From Aquabacterium lacunae (GTDB lineage Bacteria; Pseudomonadota; Gammaproteobacteria; Burkholderiales; Burkholderiaceae_C), in the NCBI RefSeq assembly GCF_004310865.1, contig NZ_SIXI01000004.1:310001-374000 (forward strand): 64,000 bases of DNA, given 5' to 3'. Within the stretch, counting starts at the first letter, position 1, and each line of letters starts with the position of its first letter. Position numbers and translations under genes: made by a program. The notes under the pieces are model-generated. The model was not told where the DNA came from and made no database searches. It saw only the letters and a list, made by a program, of their open reading frames with translations. Below are positions 21,388 through 29,329 of the stretch, piece after piece.

Positions 21388-22656
21388 ATGTCAGCCAGCA
21401 CCGTGCTGTCCCAGCCCTTCACCCTGCCCAGCGGCGCGGTGGTCAAGAACCGCCTGCTGAAGTCGGCCATGAGCGAAGCCCTGGCCCGTCGCGACGGCAA
21501 GCCCACGCCCGAGCTGACCCGCCTGTATGGCGAATGGGCCGACGGCGGCATCGGCCTGTGTGTGACCGGCAACGTGATGATCGACAAGCGCGCACTGGGT
21601 GAACCCGGCAACGTGATCGTCGAAGACGAGACCCACCTGGCCGAATTGCGCGCGTGGGCCCAGGCCGCCACGCGCGGCGGCGCCCACTGCTGGGTGCAGT
21701 TGAACCACCCGGGCAAGCAGGCGCCCAAGGGCCTGAACAAGGAAACGGTGTCGCCCTCGGCCATCCCCTTCCGCGCCGACATGCAGGCCTTTTTCGGCAC
21801 CCCGCGTGAGCTGACCGATGCCGAGGTGCGCGACCTGATCGCGCGCTTCGGACGTGCCGCCGGGGTGTGCAAGCAGGCGGGCTTCACGGGTGTGCAGATC
21901 CACGGGGCGCACGGCTACCTGGTCAGCCAGTTCCTGTCGCCGCACCACAACCAGCGCACCGACGAATGGGGCGGCACCGCCGAGAAGCGCCGCCGCTTCG
22001 TGCTGGCGGTGTACCGCGCCATGCGCGAGGCCGTGGGCCCCGGCTTTCCGATCGGCATCAAGCTGAACTCGGCCGACTTCCAGCGCGGCGGTTTCACGGA
22101 AGAAGAATCGCTGGACACCATCAAGGCGCTGGCCGACGCCGGCATCGACCTGATCGAGATTTCGGGCGGCACCTACGAGGCCCCGGCCATGACGGGCGTG
22201 AAGGCCAGCAAAGAACCTGTGAAGGACAGCACCCGCCAGCGCGAGGCCTACTTCATGGCCTTTGCCGAGAAGGCCCGTCAGGCCGTGAAGGTGCCGCTGG
22301 TGGTGACCGGCGGCTTCCGCAGCGCGCAGGGCATGGCCGACGCCATCACCAGCGGCGCGGTGGACTTCGTGGGCATTGCCCGCATCATGGCGGTGGAGCC
22401 CCGTGTGTGCCTGCGCCTGCTCCAGGGCCAGGACCCGCTGGAGACCGTGCGCATGCGCAAGACCGGCATCCCCATGATCGACAAGATGGGCCTGCTGGAG
22501 GTGACCTGGTACACCGGGCAGCTCAAGCGCATCGGCCGGGGCGAGGCGCCCAAGCCCAATGAGTCGTCGCTGTGGGTGTTCATCAAGTACATCGCCTCGA
22601 TGGCGGGCGTGGGCCGCAAGAAAAAGCCCACGCGCCTGCGCGCCACGGCGTCCTGA
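21388..22656 (+). CDS. NADH:flavin oxidoreductase, Old Yellow Enzyme family
   Basis: The 422-residue FMN enzyme has the OYE TIM barrel: VVKNRLLKSAMSE near the start, then HPGKQ, the substrate-anion binding IHGAHGYLVSQFLSPHHNQRTDEWGG split around residue 180, and the phosphate-binding VTGGFRSAQG and FVGIARIMAVEP. It has no C-terminal Fe-S/FAD domain, so it is a single-domain ene-reductase-like enzyme. The ATG at 21388 has GGAG seven bases upstream. The last 60 residues are an extension with a basic end. The substrate is unknown. Confidence 0.92.
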   Translation: MSASTVLSQPFTLPSGAVVKNRLLKSAMSEALARRDGKPTPELTRLYGEWADGGIGLCVTGNVMIDKRALGEPGNVIVEDETHLAELRAWAQAATRGGAHCWVQLNHPGKQAPKGLNKETVSPSAIPFRADMQAFFGTPRELTDAEVRDLIARFGRAAGVCKQAGFTGVQIHGAHGYLVSQFLSPHHNQRTDEWGGTAEKRRRFVLAVYRAMREAVGPGFPIGIKLNSADFQRGGFTEEESLDTIKALADAGIDLIEISGGTYEAPAMTGVKASKEPVKDSTRQREAYFMAFAEKARQAVKVPLVVTGGFRSAQGMADAITSGAVDFVGIARIMAVEPRVCLRLLQGQDPLETVRMRKTGIPMIDKMGLLEVTWYTGQLKRIGRGEAPKPNESSLWVFIKYIASMAGVGRKKKPTRLRATAS

Positions 22657-22672
22657 GGCTCAGCCGCCCTGC

Positions 22673-23836
22673 TCAGCCGCCCCGCTCGGCCGATGTCAGC
22701 ACGGCCGAACTCAGCACCGCTGAACTCACCTCGGCCGGAGTGGCACAGCCCGTGAGGGCCAGCGCGATCTCGAACTCGTCGCGCAACAACCGGATGGCGT
22801 GCGCCACGCCCAGGGCGCCGGCCACGGCCAGGGCGTGCACATGCGGCCGCCCCACCAGCACCGCATCGGCGCCCAGCGCCAGGGCCTTGAGCACGTCGGT
22901 ACCTCGGCGAATGCCACCATCGACCAGCACGGGCCACTCAGGCCCCACAGCCTGGCGCACGGCCGGCAGCAGCGCGGCCGTGGCGGGCATGGTGTCGAGC
23001 ACGCGGCCCCCGTGGTTGGACACGATCAGGCCATCGACGCCCAGGGCCTGGGCCTGCTGCGCATCCAGCGGGTGCGTGATGCCCTTGAGCCAAAGGGGCA
23101 GGCGCGTGTGGGCCTTCAGCCAGGCGATGTCGCTCCAGGTGGGGGCGTGGGCCAGCAGGCCACCACACAAGCCCGCCGCCAGCCCTGGCGCAGCGGCATC
23201 GGCTGCGGCCATGCCGGGCAAGGCCAGCCCCTGCAGGTTCACAGCGCGCACATCGGCTGGCAGGCGAAAGCCCGCGCGGCGCTCGGCGTCACGCGCGCCC
23301 TGCACGGGCGCATCGACCGTGAGCACCAGGGCTTCGAAGCCCGCGGCCTCGGCGCGCTGCACCAGCTGCAGCGTGTGCTCGCGCTGGGCCATGGCGTACA
23401 GCTGGAACCACAAGGGGCCACGCTCGGCCTCGCCCAGCACCAGCTCGGCCACGCGCTCCATGGGCACGCTGGCCTGGGTGCTGAGCACCAGCCCCGCGCC
23501 CTGGGCCGCCGCCGCCATGGCCGTGGCCAGCTCGCCGTCGGGATGCACCAGGCGCAGGTAAGCGACCGGCGCCAGCATGATGGGGTGCGGCAGGCGCAGG
23601 CCCGGGCGCTCGATGCGCGTGTGGCCGTGAGCCAGCGGGCGCAGCACGCGCGGCTGCAAGGGCAGGCCTTGCCAGGCGCGCTGGTTGGCCTGAACCGTCA
23701 GCCCATCGGCCGCGCCGCCTTGCAGCCAGGCCACGCGGGCGGCGTCCAGCCGCTGCAGGGCATGGCGCTCGTAGTCGGCCAGGCTGGCCACATCAGGTGG
23801 GATGCGGCCCGTCGCAGGGCTCACGTCTGGCCCCAC
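22673..23836 (-). CDS. FMN-dependent alpha-hydroxy-acid oxidase
   Basis: The 387-residue protein belongs to the glycolate oxidase/lactate dehydrogenase family. Visible motifs are APVAYLRLVHPDGE, LWFQLYAM, the FMN-binding lysine in WLKGI, the catalytic SNHGGR and PVLVDGGIRRGTDVLKALALGA. Substrate is not predictable; lactate and glycolate are the commonest. It ends in a short alanine/serine repeat (SSAVLSSAVLTSA). Its start overlaps the stop of the upstream PiuC-like gene by 16 bases, so it is the third member of an iron-responsive operon with the TonB receptor, an unusual partner. Confidence 0.9.
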   Translation of the reverse strand: MGPDVSPATGRIPPDVASLADYERHALQRLDAARVAWLQGGAADGLTVQANQRAWQGLPLQPRVLRPLAHGHTRIERPGLRLPHPIMLAPVAYLRLVHPDGELATAMAAAAQGAGLVLSTQASVPMERVAELVLGEAERGPLWFQLYAMAQREHTLQLVQRAEAAGFEALVLTVDAPVQGARDAERRAGFRLPADVRAVNLQGLALPGMAAADAAAPGLAAGLCGGLLAHAPTWSDIAWLKAHTRLPLWLKGITHPLDAQQAQALGVDGLIVSNHGGRVLDTMPATAALLPAVRQAVGPEWPVLVDGGIRRGTDVLKALALGADAVLVGRPHVHALAVAGALGVAHAIRLLRDEFEIALALTGCATPAEVSSAVLSSAVLTSAERGG

Positions 23837-24504
23837 ATGCGCAACAGGTTGTGGTACGTGCCGGCCAGGCGCACGGTGGCCTCGTCTTCACCATGGCGGG
23901 TGCGAAGGTCCATGAGGGCGCCGTCAAGGTCGAACAGCAGGCGGCGTTGCTCGTCGCTGCGCACCATGCTCTCCACCCAGAAAAAGCTGGCCACACGGGC
24001 CCCACGTGTGACGGGCTCGACCCGGTGCACGCTGGTGCTGGGGTACAGCACCATGTGGCCCGCAGGCAGCTTCACGCGGCGCGGCCCGAAGGTGTCTTCG
24101 ATGACCAGCTCGCCGCCCTCGTATTCATCGGGCTCGGCCAGGAACAGCGTGCAGCTGATGTCGCTGCGGATGCGCTCCTGCCCACCAGGCATGGCCATCA
24201 TGGCGCCATCGACATGGTTGCCGTAGTGGTTGGCCGCACCCCTGTAGCGATTGAACAAGGGGGGCAGCACCTTGCGGGGCAAGGTGGCCGACAGGAACAG
24301 CGGGTTGCGGTTGAGCGCCCGCAGGATCAAGGCCTGCATGGCGCGCGAAGCCTCGCTGCCCTGGGCCAGCTGTTCGTTCTGCTTGACCTTGACCGCCTGC
24401 TCACCCGCCGTGCGCCGCCCATCGATCCACTCGCCCGCGTCGACGGTGGCACGCACCATCTTCCATTCGTCAGGCGCAAGAACCGCAGGGATGTGCAACA
24501 ACAT
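23821..24504 (-). CDS. piuC: PKHD-type Fe(II)/2-oxoglutarate hydroxylase, PiuC/YbiX-like
   Basis: The 227-residue protein is a prolyl-4-hydroxylase-type dioxygenase. Its iron ligands are H97 and D99 (NHVDG) and H160 (TSVHRV), with R170 as the 2-oxoglutarate anchor. It begins MLLHIPAVLAPDEW, as in the PiuC/YbiX group. Family members are typically encoded next to Fiu/PiuA-type catecholate receptors and are Fur-repressed; their substrate is unknown. Here it follows such a receptor, 54 bases downstream, with a hairpin in the gap. Confidence 0.93.
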   Translation of the reverse strand: MLLHIPAVLAPDEWKMVRATVDAGEWIDGRRTAGEQAVKVKQNEQLAQGSEASRAMQALILRALNRNPLFLSATLPRKVLPPLFNRYRGAANHYGNHVDGAMMAMPGGQERIRSDISCTLFLAEPDEYEGGELVIEDTFGPRRVKLPAGHMVLYPSTSVHRVEPVTRGARVASFFWVESMVRSDEQRRLLFDLDGALMDLRTRHGEDEATVRLAGTYHNLLRMWGQT

Positions 24505-24507
24505 GGC

Positions 24508-24534
24508 GAAAAGGCCGGGCGGGCTTCGCCCGGC
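24508..24534 (-). terminator. Hairpin with short T-run between receptor and piuC
   Basis: On the minus strand, a 7-bp GC-rich stem (GCCGGGC with its complement, seven-base loop) is followed by CTTTTC and then, within a few bases, the piuC start codon. It may act as a partial terminator or attenuator that lowers expression of the two downstream genes relative to the receptor. The T-run is short. Confidence 0.45.
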
Positions 24535-24558
24535 AAGGGTCAGACAAGAGAGCCGTCG

Positions 24559-26772
24559 TCAGAAGCGGGCCTTGAGGGTCAGCTCGGCCGAGCGGGCCGC
24601 ACCGGGTGCATAGAAGCCGCCGTACAGCGAGTCAGCATACAGCTCGTTGGTGGCGTTCTTGACATTGAGCTTGACCGAGTAGCGCTCGCTGATGGTGTAC
24701 TCGGCCATCAGGTCCAGGGTGGTGAAGGCCTTGGCCGTGACCACGCGCGAGGTCAGCGGGGTCTGCTTGCTGCGGTGGGTCAGGCCGCCGCCCACGCGCC
24801 ACTCGGGGGTCAGGCGGTAGGTGGTCCACACGCTGCCGCTGTGCTTGGGTGTGAGCCCAGGGCGGTCACCCTTGCGAGGCGAGTTGCCGGTGGTGACATT
24901 ACTTTCGTCGATGCGGGCCTCGGGGATCCAGGTCCACGACGCGAAGGCATCCCAGTGGCTGGTGATGCGGCCGGCCACGTCCACGTCGACACCTGCCGCG
25001 TGGCGCTTGCCCGACAGCAACTCCATGGTGGCGGCCGAATCGGGGTCGGTGTTGCGCTCGTGGTACTTCTCGGTGTGGAACAGCGAGACGCCCAGGTTCA
25101 TCAGGCCATCGAGCAGGTCGAACTTGCCGCCCACTTCCAGGTTGCGGCTCTTTTCAGCCGGCGTGTTGGCCACACGGCCGGTCGGCCCCTGAACGGCGAA
25201 CTGATACGCATCGCCCGAGGTGTTGTAGGACGTGCCGTACGACACATGGTACGACGCCCAGTCATTGGGCTGGAACAGTGTGCCAAAGCGGCTGCTCCAC
25301 AGGCGGTCGTGGCGGCTGAAGCGGGTGTTGGTGGTGGTGTGGTACGACGCGTTGAAGTTGTCATGGCGCAGGCCTGCGATCAGCTTGACCTCGGGGGTGA
25401 GCTCGACCATGTCCTGGGCATAGGCCGATGCCGTGCGCGAGTTGAAGCTGTTGTACGGCGTGGCGCCCCGCGTGTCGGCGATCGTCGCGCCGTCGTTGGG
25501 CGTGCCCACCGTGGTGGTGGGTCGGGTGCCTGTGCCGGGGAAGTTGTTGGCGCGCAGGGCTTCGTCGTATTGCAGGTCCAGGCCGGCGGTGAGGTGGTGG
25601 CGCATGCCCAGCCACTGGAACTTGTCGGTGTAGTCGGTCTGCAGACTGGTGCTGTCGGTGATCGAGCGGCGGCCCTTGGCGGTGCGGCTCAGCACGGTGC
25701 TGTCGCTCAGGTTGCCCAGGGTGGTCGTGGCGCCATTGGTGGTGCCGTAGCGGATGACCGAAGCCCAGATGTCGCGTTCGTATCGACCCGAGCGCAGCGT
25801 GGTCTTGAGCTCGGCACCGTCACCGAATCGGTGCACATGGCCCAGGGTGGCGTAGTGGGCCGAGCCCTGGTTGTAGTCACTCTCCAGGCCGTAGTAGGCA
25901 TCGGCCTTCAGTTTGGGCACGATCTCGCCATTGACGAGGAACCAGGGGTGGTTGTAATTGGGGCGGTTGTCGTAGCTCAGCGCGTAAAAGCCGATGCTGA
26001 ATTCATCGGCGGTGCCGATGCCCCAACGGAAGGTGGGCGCCACACCGTTCTTGAGCACACGGGCGCCCTCATTGGCCGTGTCTTCGGCCATCACGTTCAG
26101 GCGGAAGGCGGCCGAATCACCGGTCTTGAAGTTGAAGTCGCCGGTCACGCGCTTCTTGTCGGCGGTGCCCACGGTCACTTCCACGTCGTGCTGGGTCATC
26201 AGGAAGGGCTGCTTGCTGACCTGGTTGACCACACCGCCGGTGGAGCCACGACCGAACAGCATCGAGGCCGAGCCCTTGAGCACTTCCACGCGGTCGTTGT
26301 TGAAGGTGTCACGCTCATACAGCGAGGCATCGCGGATGCCGTCGACATACACATCGCCGGCCTGGGTCAGGGAGAAGCCGCGCAGGCGCACATCTTCTTC
26401 GCCGGTTTCGCCGGCCAGGAAGGTGACGCCAGCGGTGGCGCGCAGGATGTCGCGGAAATCGTCGAGGTTGCGGTCGTCCATCAGCTTTTCCGTCATCACG
26501 GTCATGGACTGCGGAATGTCGCGGATGGCCTGGTTGCCCTTGCCGATGCGGCTGGTGGTGGCCTGGTAGGTTTTCTTGGCCTCGGGCGTGGGGTCGGCCT
26601 TGGCCTTGACCTTCACGTCAGGCAGGGCCTGTGCGGCGGTTTCGGTGGGCACGGTTTCCTGGGCCAGCACCGGCATCACGGCCAGCGACAGGCCCAGCCC
26701 CGCGGCCACGGCGCCCAAAGGCAGTACAGGTTGGGCCACGCGCGAACGTTGGGCACGACGACGAGAAGACAT
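24559..26772 (-). CDS. TonB-dependent siderophore receptor (Fiu/PiuA-like)
   Basis: The product of about 737 residues is an outer-membrane receptor for ferric siderophores, probably catecholates or their breakdown products. It has a signal peptide ending near VLAQE, a plug domain with IRDIPQSMTVMTEKLMDDR, VRLRGF and VEVLKGSASMLFGRGSTGG, and a 22-stranded barrel ending in ELTLKARF. The start at 26772 (MSSRRRAQRSR) is preferred over 26787. A Fur box lies 76 bases upstream. It heads the operon with piuC and the FMN oxidase. Confidence 0.95.
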   Translation of the reverse strand: MSSRRRAQRSRVAQPVLPLGAVAAGLGLSLAVMPVLAQETVPTETAAQALPDVKVKAKADPTPEAKKTYQATTSRIGKGNQAIRDIPQSMTVMTEKLMDDRNLDDFRDILRATAGVTFLAGETGEEDVRLRGFSLTQAGDVYVDGIRDASLYERDTFNNDRVEVLKGSASMLFGRGSTGGVVNQVSKQPFLMTQHDVEVTVGTADKKRVTGDFNFKTGDSAAFRLNVMAEDTANEGARVLKNGVAPTFRWGIGTADEFSIGFYALSYDNRPNYNHPWFLVNGEIVPKLKADAYYGLESDYNQGSAHYATLGHVHRFGDGAELKTTLRSGRYERDIWASVIRYGTTNGATTTLGNLSDSTVLSRTAKGRRSITDSTSLQTDYTDKFQWLGMRHHLTAGLDLQYDEALRANNFPGTGTRPTTTVGTPNDGATIADTRGATPYNSFNSRTASAYAQDMVELTPEVKLIAGLRHDNFNASYHTTTNTRFSRHDRLWSSRFGTLFQPNDWASYHVSYGTSYNTSGDAYQFAVQGPTGRVANTPAEKSRNLEVGGKFDLLDGLMNLGVSLFHTEKYHERNTDPDSAATMELLSGKRHAAGVDVDVAGRITSHWDAFASWTWIPEARIDESNVTTGNSPRKGDRPGLTPKHSGSVWTTYRLTPEWRVGGGLTHRSKQTPLTSRVVTAKAFTTLDLMAEYTISERYSVKLNVKNATNELYADSLYGGFYAPGAARSAELTLKARF

Positions 26773-26847
26773 GCAGTTCTCCAGCAACTTGAAAGGAATC
26801 GGATTCAGCGAAGGACCTCACCCGGTGCACAAGACGAGATCAATGAC

Positions 26848-26866
26848 GCTAATGATAACGATTCTT
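26848..26866 (-). promoter_or_regulatory. Fur box upstream of the TonB receptor
   Basis: The 19 bases match the Fur consensus GATAATGATAATCATTATC at 14 positions, centred on AATGATAACGATT. It lies in AT-rich sequence that stands out from its surroundings, 76 bases from the receptor start. Iron-replete repression by Fur is the expected effect. Confidence 0.85.
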
Positions 26867-26966
26867 ATTTAGATTTCAAGAAGCATGAAGATCGAATGTG
26901 GCGCGTTGGCCACCGCGACTGCGGGGCTGCAGACCCACCTGGGCCTGGCGCTGGTGCAAAACCCAT

Positions 26967-26992
26967 GAAAAACGGCCGGGAAACCCGGCCGT
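26967..26992 (-). terminator. Intrinsic terminator after terC
   Basis: On the minus strand, a perfect 9-bp stem (ACGGCCGGG with its complement, three-base loop) is followed by TTTTT. It lies about 60 bases beyond the terC stop. Confidence 0.85.
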
Positions 26993-27051
26993 GGTGAGGC
27001 TTGGAGGGCGGCCTGGCCGCCCTGCCCGCCTGGGGCGATCTCAGCGCATGA

Positions 27052-28014
27052 TCAGTGGGCGCTGCGCTCGATCTTGGGCGCAGTCTTGACGCTCCAGACC
27101 ATGGTGATGGCCAGGATGCCGATGACCACGCCCAGCGAGACCAGCACCGGGATCTTGTAGATGTCGATCAGCATCATCTTGGTGCCGATGAACACCAGGA
27201 TCAGGGCCAGGCCATAGCTCAGCAGGTGGAACTTGGCAGCCATGGCAGCCAGCAGGAAGTACATCGCACGCAGGCCCAGGATGGCGAAGATGTTCGACGT
27301 CAGCACGATGAAGGGATCAGACGTGATGGCGTAGATGGCCGGGATGGAGTCCACCGCGAAGATCACGTCGGTGAAGCCCACCAGCGCCACCACCAGCAGC
27401 AAGGGGGTGGCCACCTTCACGCCGTTCTGCACGGTCCAGAAGTTCTCGCCATCGAAGTGCTTGGTGACGGGCAGCACTCGGCGCAGCAGCTTGAGCGCGG
27501 GGTTGTCTTCCAGGTTGGATTCCTTGTCAGCCGCCCACCACATCTTCACGCCGGTGAAGAACAGGAAGGCACCGAACAGGTACAGGATCCAGTGGAACTG
27601 CGCGATCAGCCAGCCGCCGATCAGGATCATCACCGTGCGCAGCACGATGGCCCCGATGATGCCGATCATCAGCACCCGCTTCTGGTAGGCCGGGGGCACC
27701 GCGAAGTAGGTGAAGATCATCAGGAAGACAAAGATGTTGTCGACCGCGAGTGATTTTTCGATCAGGTAGCCGGTGAGGAACTCGAGCGCCTTGGTGTTGG
27801 CCACCGCGGTGCCCTGCTCCTGCGCAAAGGCCCACCACAGCAGGCCATTGAAGGCAAAACTGAGGGCCACCCAGATGGCCGACCAGCGAATGGCCTCGGG
27901 CACAGACACCTCATGGGCGCCCTGCTTCTTGAGGACCACGAAATCAACGAAAAGAGCCGCCAGAACAAAGGCGACGAAAACGAGCCAGAGCCACGTGGGC
28001 GCCATGGACATCAT
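27052..28014 (-). CDS. TerC-family membrane protein (Alx-like)
   Basis: The 320-residue protein has about nine membrane segments and the TerC family acidic motifs: EKSLAVDNIFVFLMIF near the middle, and TDVIFAVDSIPAIYAITSDPFIV in the second half. Alx-type TerC proteins are implicated in manganese efflux in E. coli and other bacteria. The start is the first of two ATG codons (28014), preceded by CGGAG at a normal distance. The frame stays open upstream but runs through a riboswitch, so the longer version is not real. Expression should be controlled by that riboswitch. Confidence 0.94.
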   Translation of the reverse strand: MMSMAPTWLWLVFVAFVLAALFVDFVVLKKQGAHEVSVPEAIRWSAIWVALSFAFNGLLWWAFAQEQGTAVANTKALEFLTGYLIEKSLAVDNIFVFLMIFTYFAVPPAYQKRVLMIGIIGAIVLRTVMILIGGWLIAQFHWILYLFGAFLFFTGVKMWWAADKESNLEDNPALKLLRRVLPVTKHFDGENFWTVQNGVKVATPLLLVVALVGFTDVIFAVDSIPAIYAITSDPFIVLTSNIFAILGLRAMYFLLAAMAAKFHLLSYGLALILVFIGTKMMLIDIYKIPVLVSLGVVIGILAITMVWSVKTAPKIERSAH

Positions 28015-28069
28015 GAGGGTTCTCCGGAGTGAACGAACATGCCACAGCACCATGCTGTGGACCAAAGCG

Positions 28070-28195
28070 CCGAAAGGTCTTGCTGTTGGACGGGAAGTGT
28101 CTGTGCGGGCCCCGGGCTGCAGACTGCATGGTGCAGGCCACTGCCGTGCTGACGAGGCACGCCCTGGCGGGCGCCAGGTGCTACTCCCCTTTCGG
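28070..28195 (-). ncRNA. yybP-ykoY manganese riboswitch upstream of terC
   Basis: Read on the minus strand, the segment opens with CCGAAAGGGGAGUAGCACC and closes with AGCAAGACCUUUCGG. GGGGAGUAG and GCAAGACC are the hallmark conserved segments of the yybP-ykoY (manA) family, and the ends pair as an 8-bp P1 helix (28188-28195 with 28070-28077). The family binds Mn2+ and commonly controls TerC/Alx and MntP genes. A further hairpin at 28042-28060, between the aptamer and the ribosome-binding site, is a candidate expression platform acting on translation. Confidence 0.93.
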
Positions 28196-28203
28196 ACGGA
28201 CAA

Positions 28204-28209
28204 AGTATA
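28204..28209 (-). promoter_or_regulatory. -10 element of the terC promoter
   Basis: On the minus strand TATACT lies 9 bases before the 5' side of the riboswitch P1 helix, so transcription would begin right at the aptamer. The -35 region is weak (GTCTGG at 17-base spacing). Confidence 0.6.
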
Positions 28210-28289
28210 GCCACGGGTGGATGCACCCAGACCATTGAGGGGCTTTGTCTTGGGCAAAAAGACAAGACGGCTCGGCAGCCGTTCACACA

Positions 28290-28321
28290 AAAAAAGCCGC
28301 CGAGGCCGAAACCCCGGCGGC
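28290..28321 (-). terminator. Intrinsic terminator after the ChuS-like gene
   Basis: On the minus strand a GC-rich stem (GCCGCCG pairing with CGGCGGC, with further pairs inside) is followed by a run of seven T. It separates the ChuS-like gene from the terC promoter. Confidence 0.88.
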
Positions 28322-28373
28322 ACAAAGGCTCCGTCCCCCACGACGTTGCCAACACGAAAACAATGGGCCCCGC

Positions 28374-29231
28374 TCAGTTCCAGCCTGGTCCATGGCGCAC
28401 ACAGCGCAAGCTGCAGGCGTGGCGCCCCTGGCTCAAGCCCTGCACCAGCAGGCGCCAGGCGGCCGACTCAGGCTCGCCCGGCTGACGGGGCGCCTCCAGG
28501 GTCAGCAACAGCCCCCCTCGCAGGTCGAAGCCCTCCAGGCGAGAACGCAGGCCCTCCGGGCTCGGCACCATCACCAGCCACAACTCGTGCAGGACATCCA
28601 GACGCAGGCCCAGTTCAGTGTGGGCAAGTGGCCCCTCGCAAGCCTGTGACCGGCGCTGCTGCAGCAGACAAGCGCCTCCCTGCCAGTGCACCGGGCCCCA
28701 AGGTCCACGCACGCGCAGCACACCCTGGCTACCGCCGACGGTCAGCTGCCAGGGCAGCTGGATCTCATCGGACAGTCGCCAGATGTGCTCCAGGCTGGCC
28801 AAGGGCAGGCGGTGGGTGTGCACACCCTCCAGCGCAGCCCAGGCCTGCTGACGCCCCAGGCCTGCAGCGGCGATCAGTTGCGACAAAGCGAGCGGGCTGC
28901 GCAGGCCCGCCCAGGCATCTCCCAAGGCCAGCAGGTCCACGTCTTGAAGGCGAGCCCGCGGTGCGGCGACCGACGCCACGGGCTGCGCCGGGAACCAGGC
29001 GGTGGCGCCCGCTTCAGTGCGCCACACAGGCACACTCGCGCGGTCGGCATCAGCGGCACCACTTTGCACACCACCCAAGGTGCCACCAGAGGCGCCACCC
29101 ACGCGCTGCCAGACACCGTGATGGCCCAGCCAGACCCCCGGGTTTTCGACCTGCACGGTCCAGGCAGGCACCTCGGCCGACACCTGGCCCTCGGCCTGGT
29201 TCAGCAGTGCAATGGCAACGGGTGCGTTCAT
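28374..29231 (-). CDS. Short ChuS/HmuS-like protein, iron-regulated, function uncertain
   Basis: The 285-residue protein resembles one repeat of the hemin-degrading factor family (ChuS/HmuS). The match is mainly in the last 100 residues: a GSQGVLRVRGPWGPVHW segment in place of the usual IHTGPV strand, then HELWLVMVPSPEGLRSRLEGFDLRGGLLL and QPGEPESAAWRLLVQGL. Canonical members have two such repeats and about 340 residues. AAGGAGG at 29237-29242 gives a strong ribosome-binding site. A Fur box lies 55 bases upstream. No heme ABC transporter or receptor gene is adjacent. The homology is read by eye, so the function is tentative. Confidence 0.6.
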   Translation of the reverse strand: MNAPVAIALLNQAEGQVSAEVPAWTVQVENPGVWLGHHGVWQRVGGASGGTLGGVQSGAADADRASVPVWRTEAGATAWFPAQPVASVAAPRARLQDVDLLALGDAWAGLRSPLALSQLIAAAGLGRQQAWAALEGVHTHRLPLASLEHIWRLSDEIQLPWQLTVGGSQGVLRVRGPWGPVHWQGGACLLQQRRSQACEGPLAHTELGLRLDVLHELWLVMVPSPEGLRSRLEGFDLRGGLLLTLEAPRQPGEPESAAWRLLVQGLSQGRHACSLRCVRHGPGWN

Positions 29232-29285
29232 GAGCCCTCCTTGACAGGTCGACGGACCGGTTGATCCGTCTCGGGCTCAGTTTAT

Positions 29286-29304
29286 GCGAATGATTCTCAT
29301 TTGC
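29286..29304 (-). promoter_or_regulatory. Fur box upstream of the ChuS-like gene
   Basis: The 19-base segment matches the Fur consensus at 13 positions and contains the dyad AATGATTCTCATT. It lies between the M48 protease stop and the ChuS-like start, so it serves the latter. Confidence 0.82.
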
Positions 29305-29329
29305 ACGAGAATCCATGCGGGGAAAGGGG

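Noticed and set aside
23797..26997. Open frame of more than 1,000 codons on the plus strand, antisense to the TonB receptor operon
   Set aside because: It is Gly/His/Val/Ala-rich with no recognisable domain, and runs through the Fur box and the starts and stops of real genes. It is a typical antisense frame in high-GC DNA.
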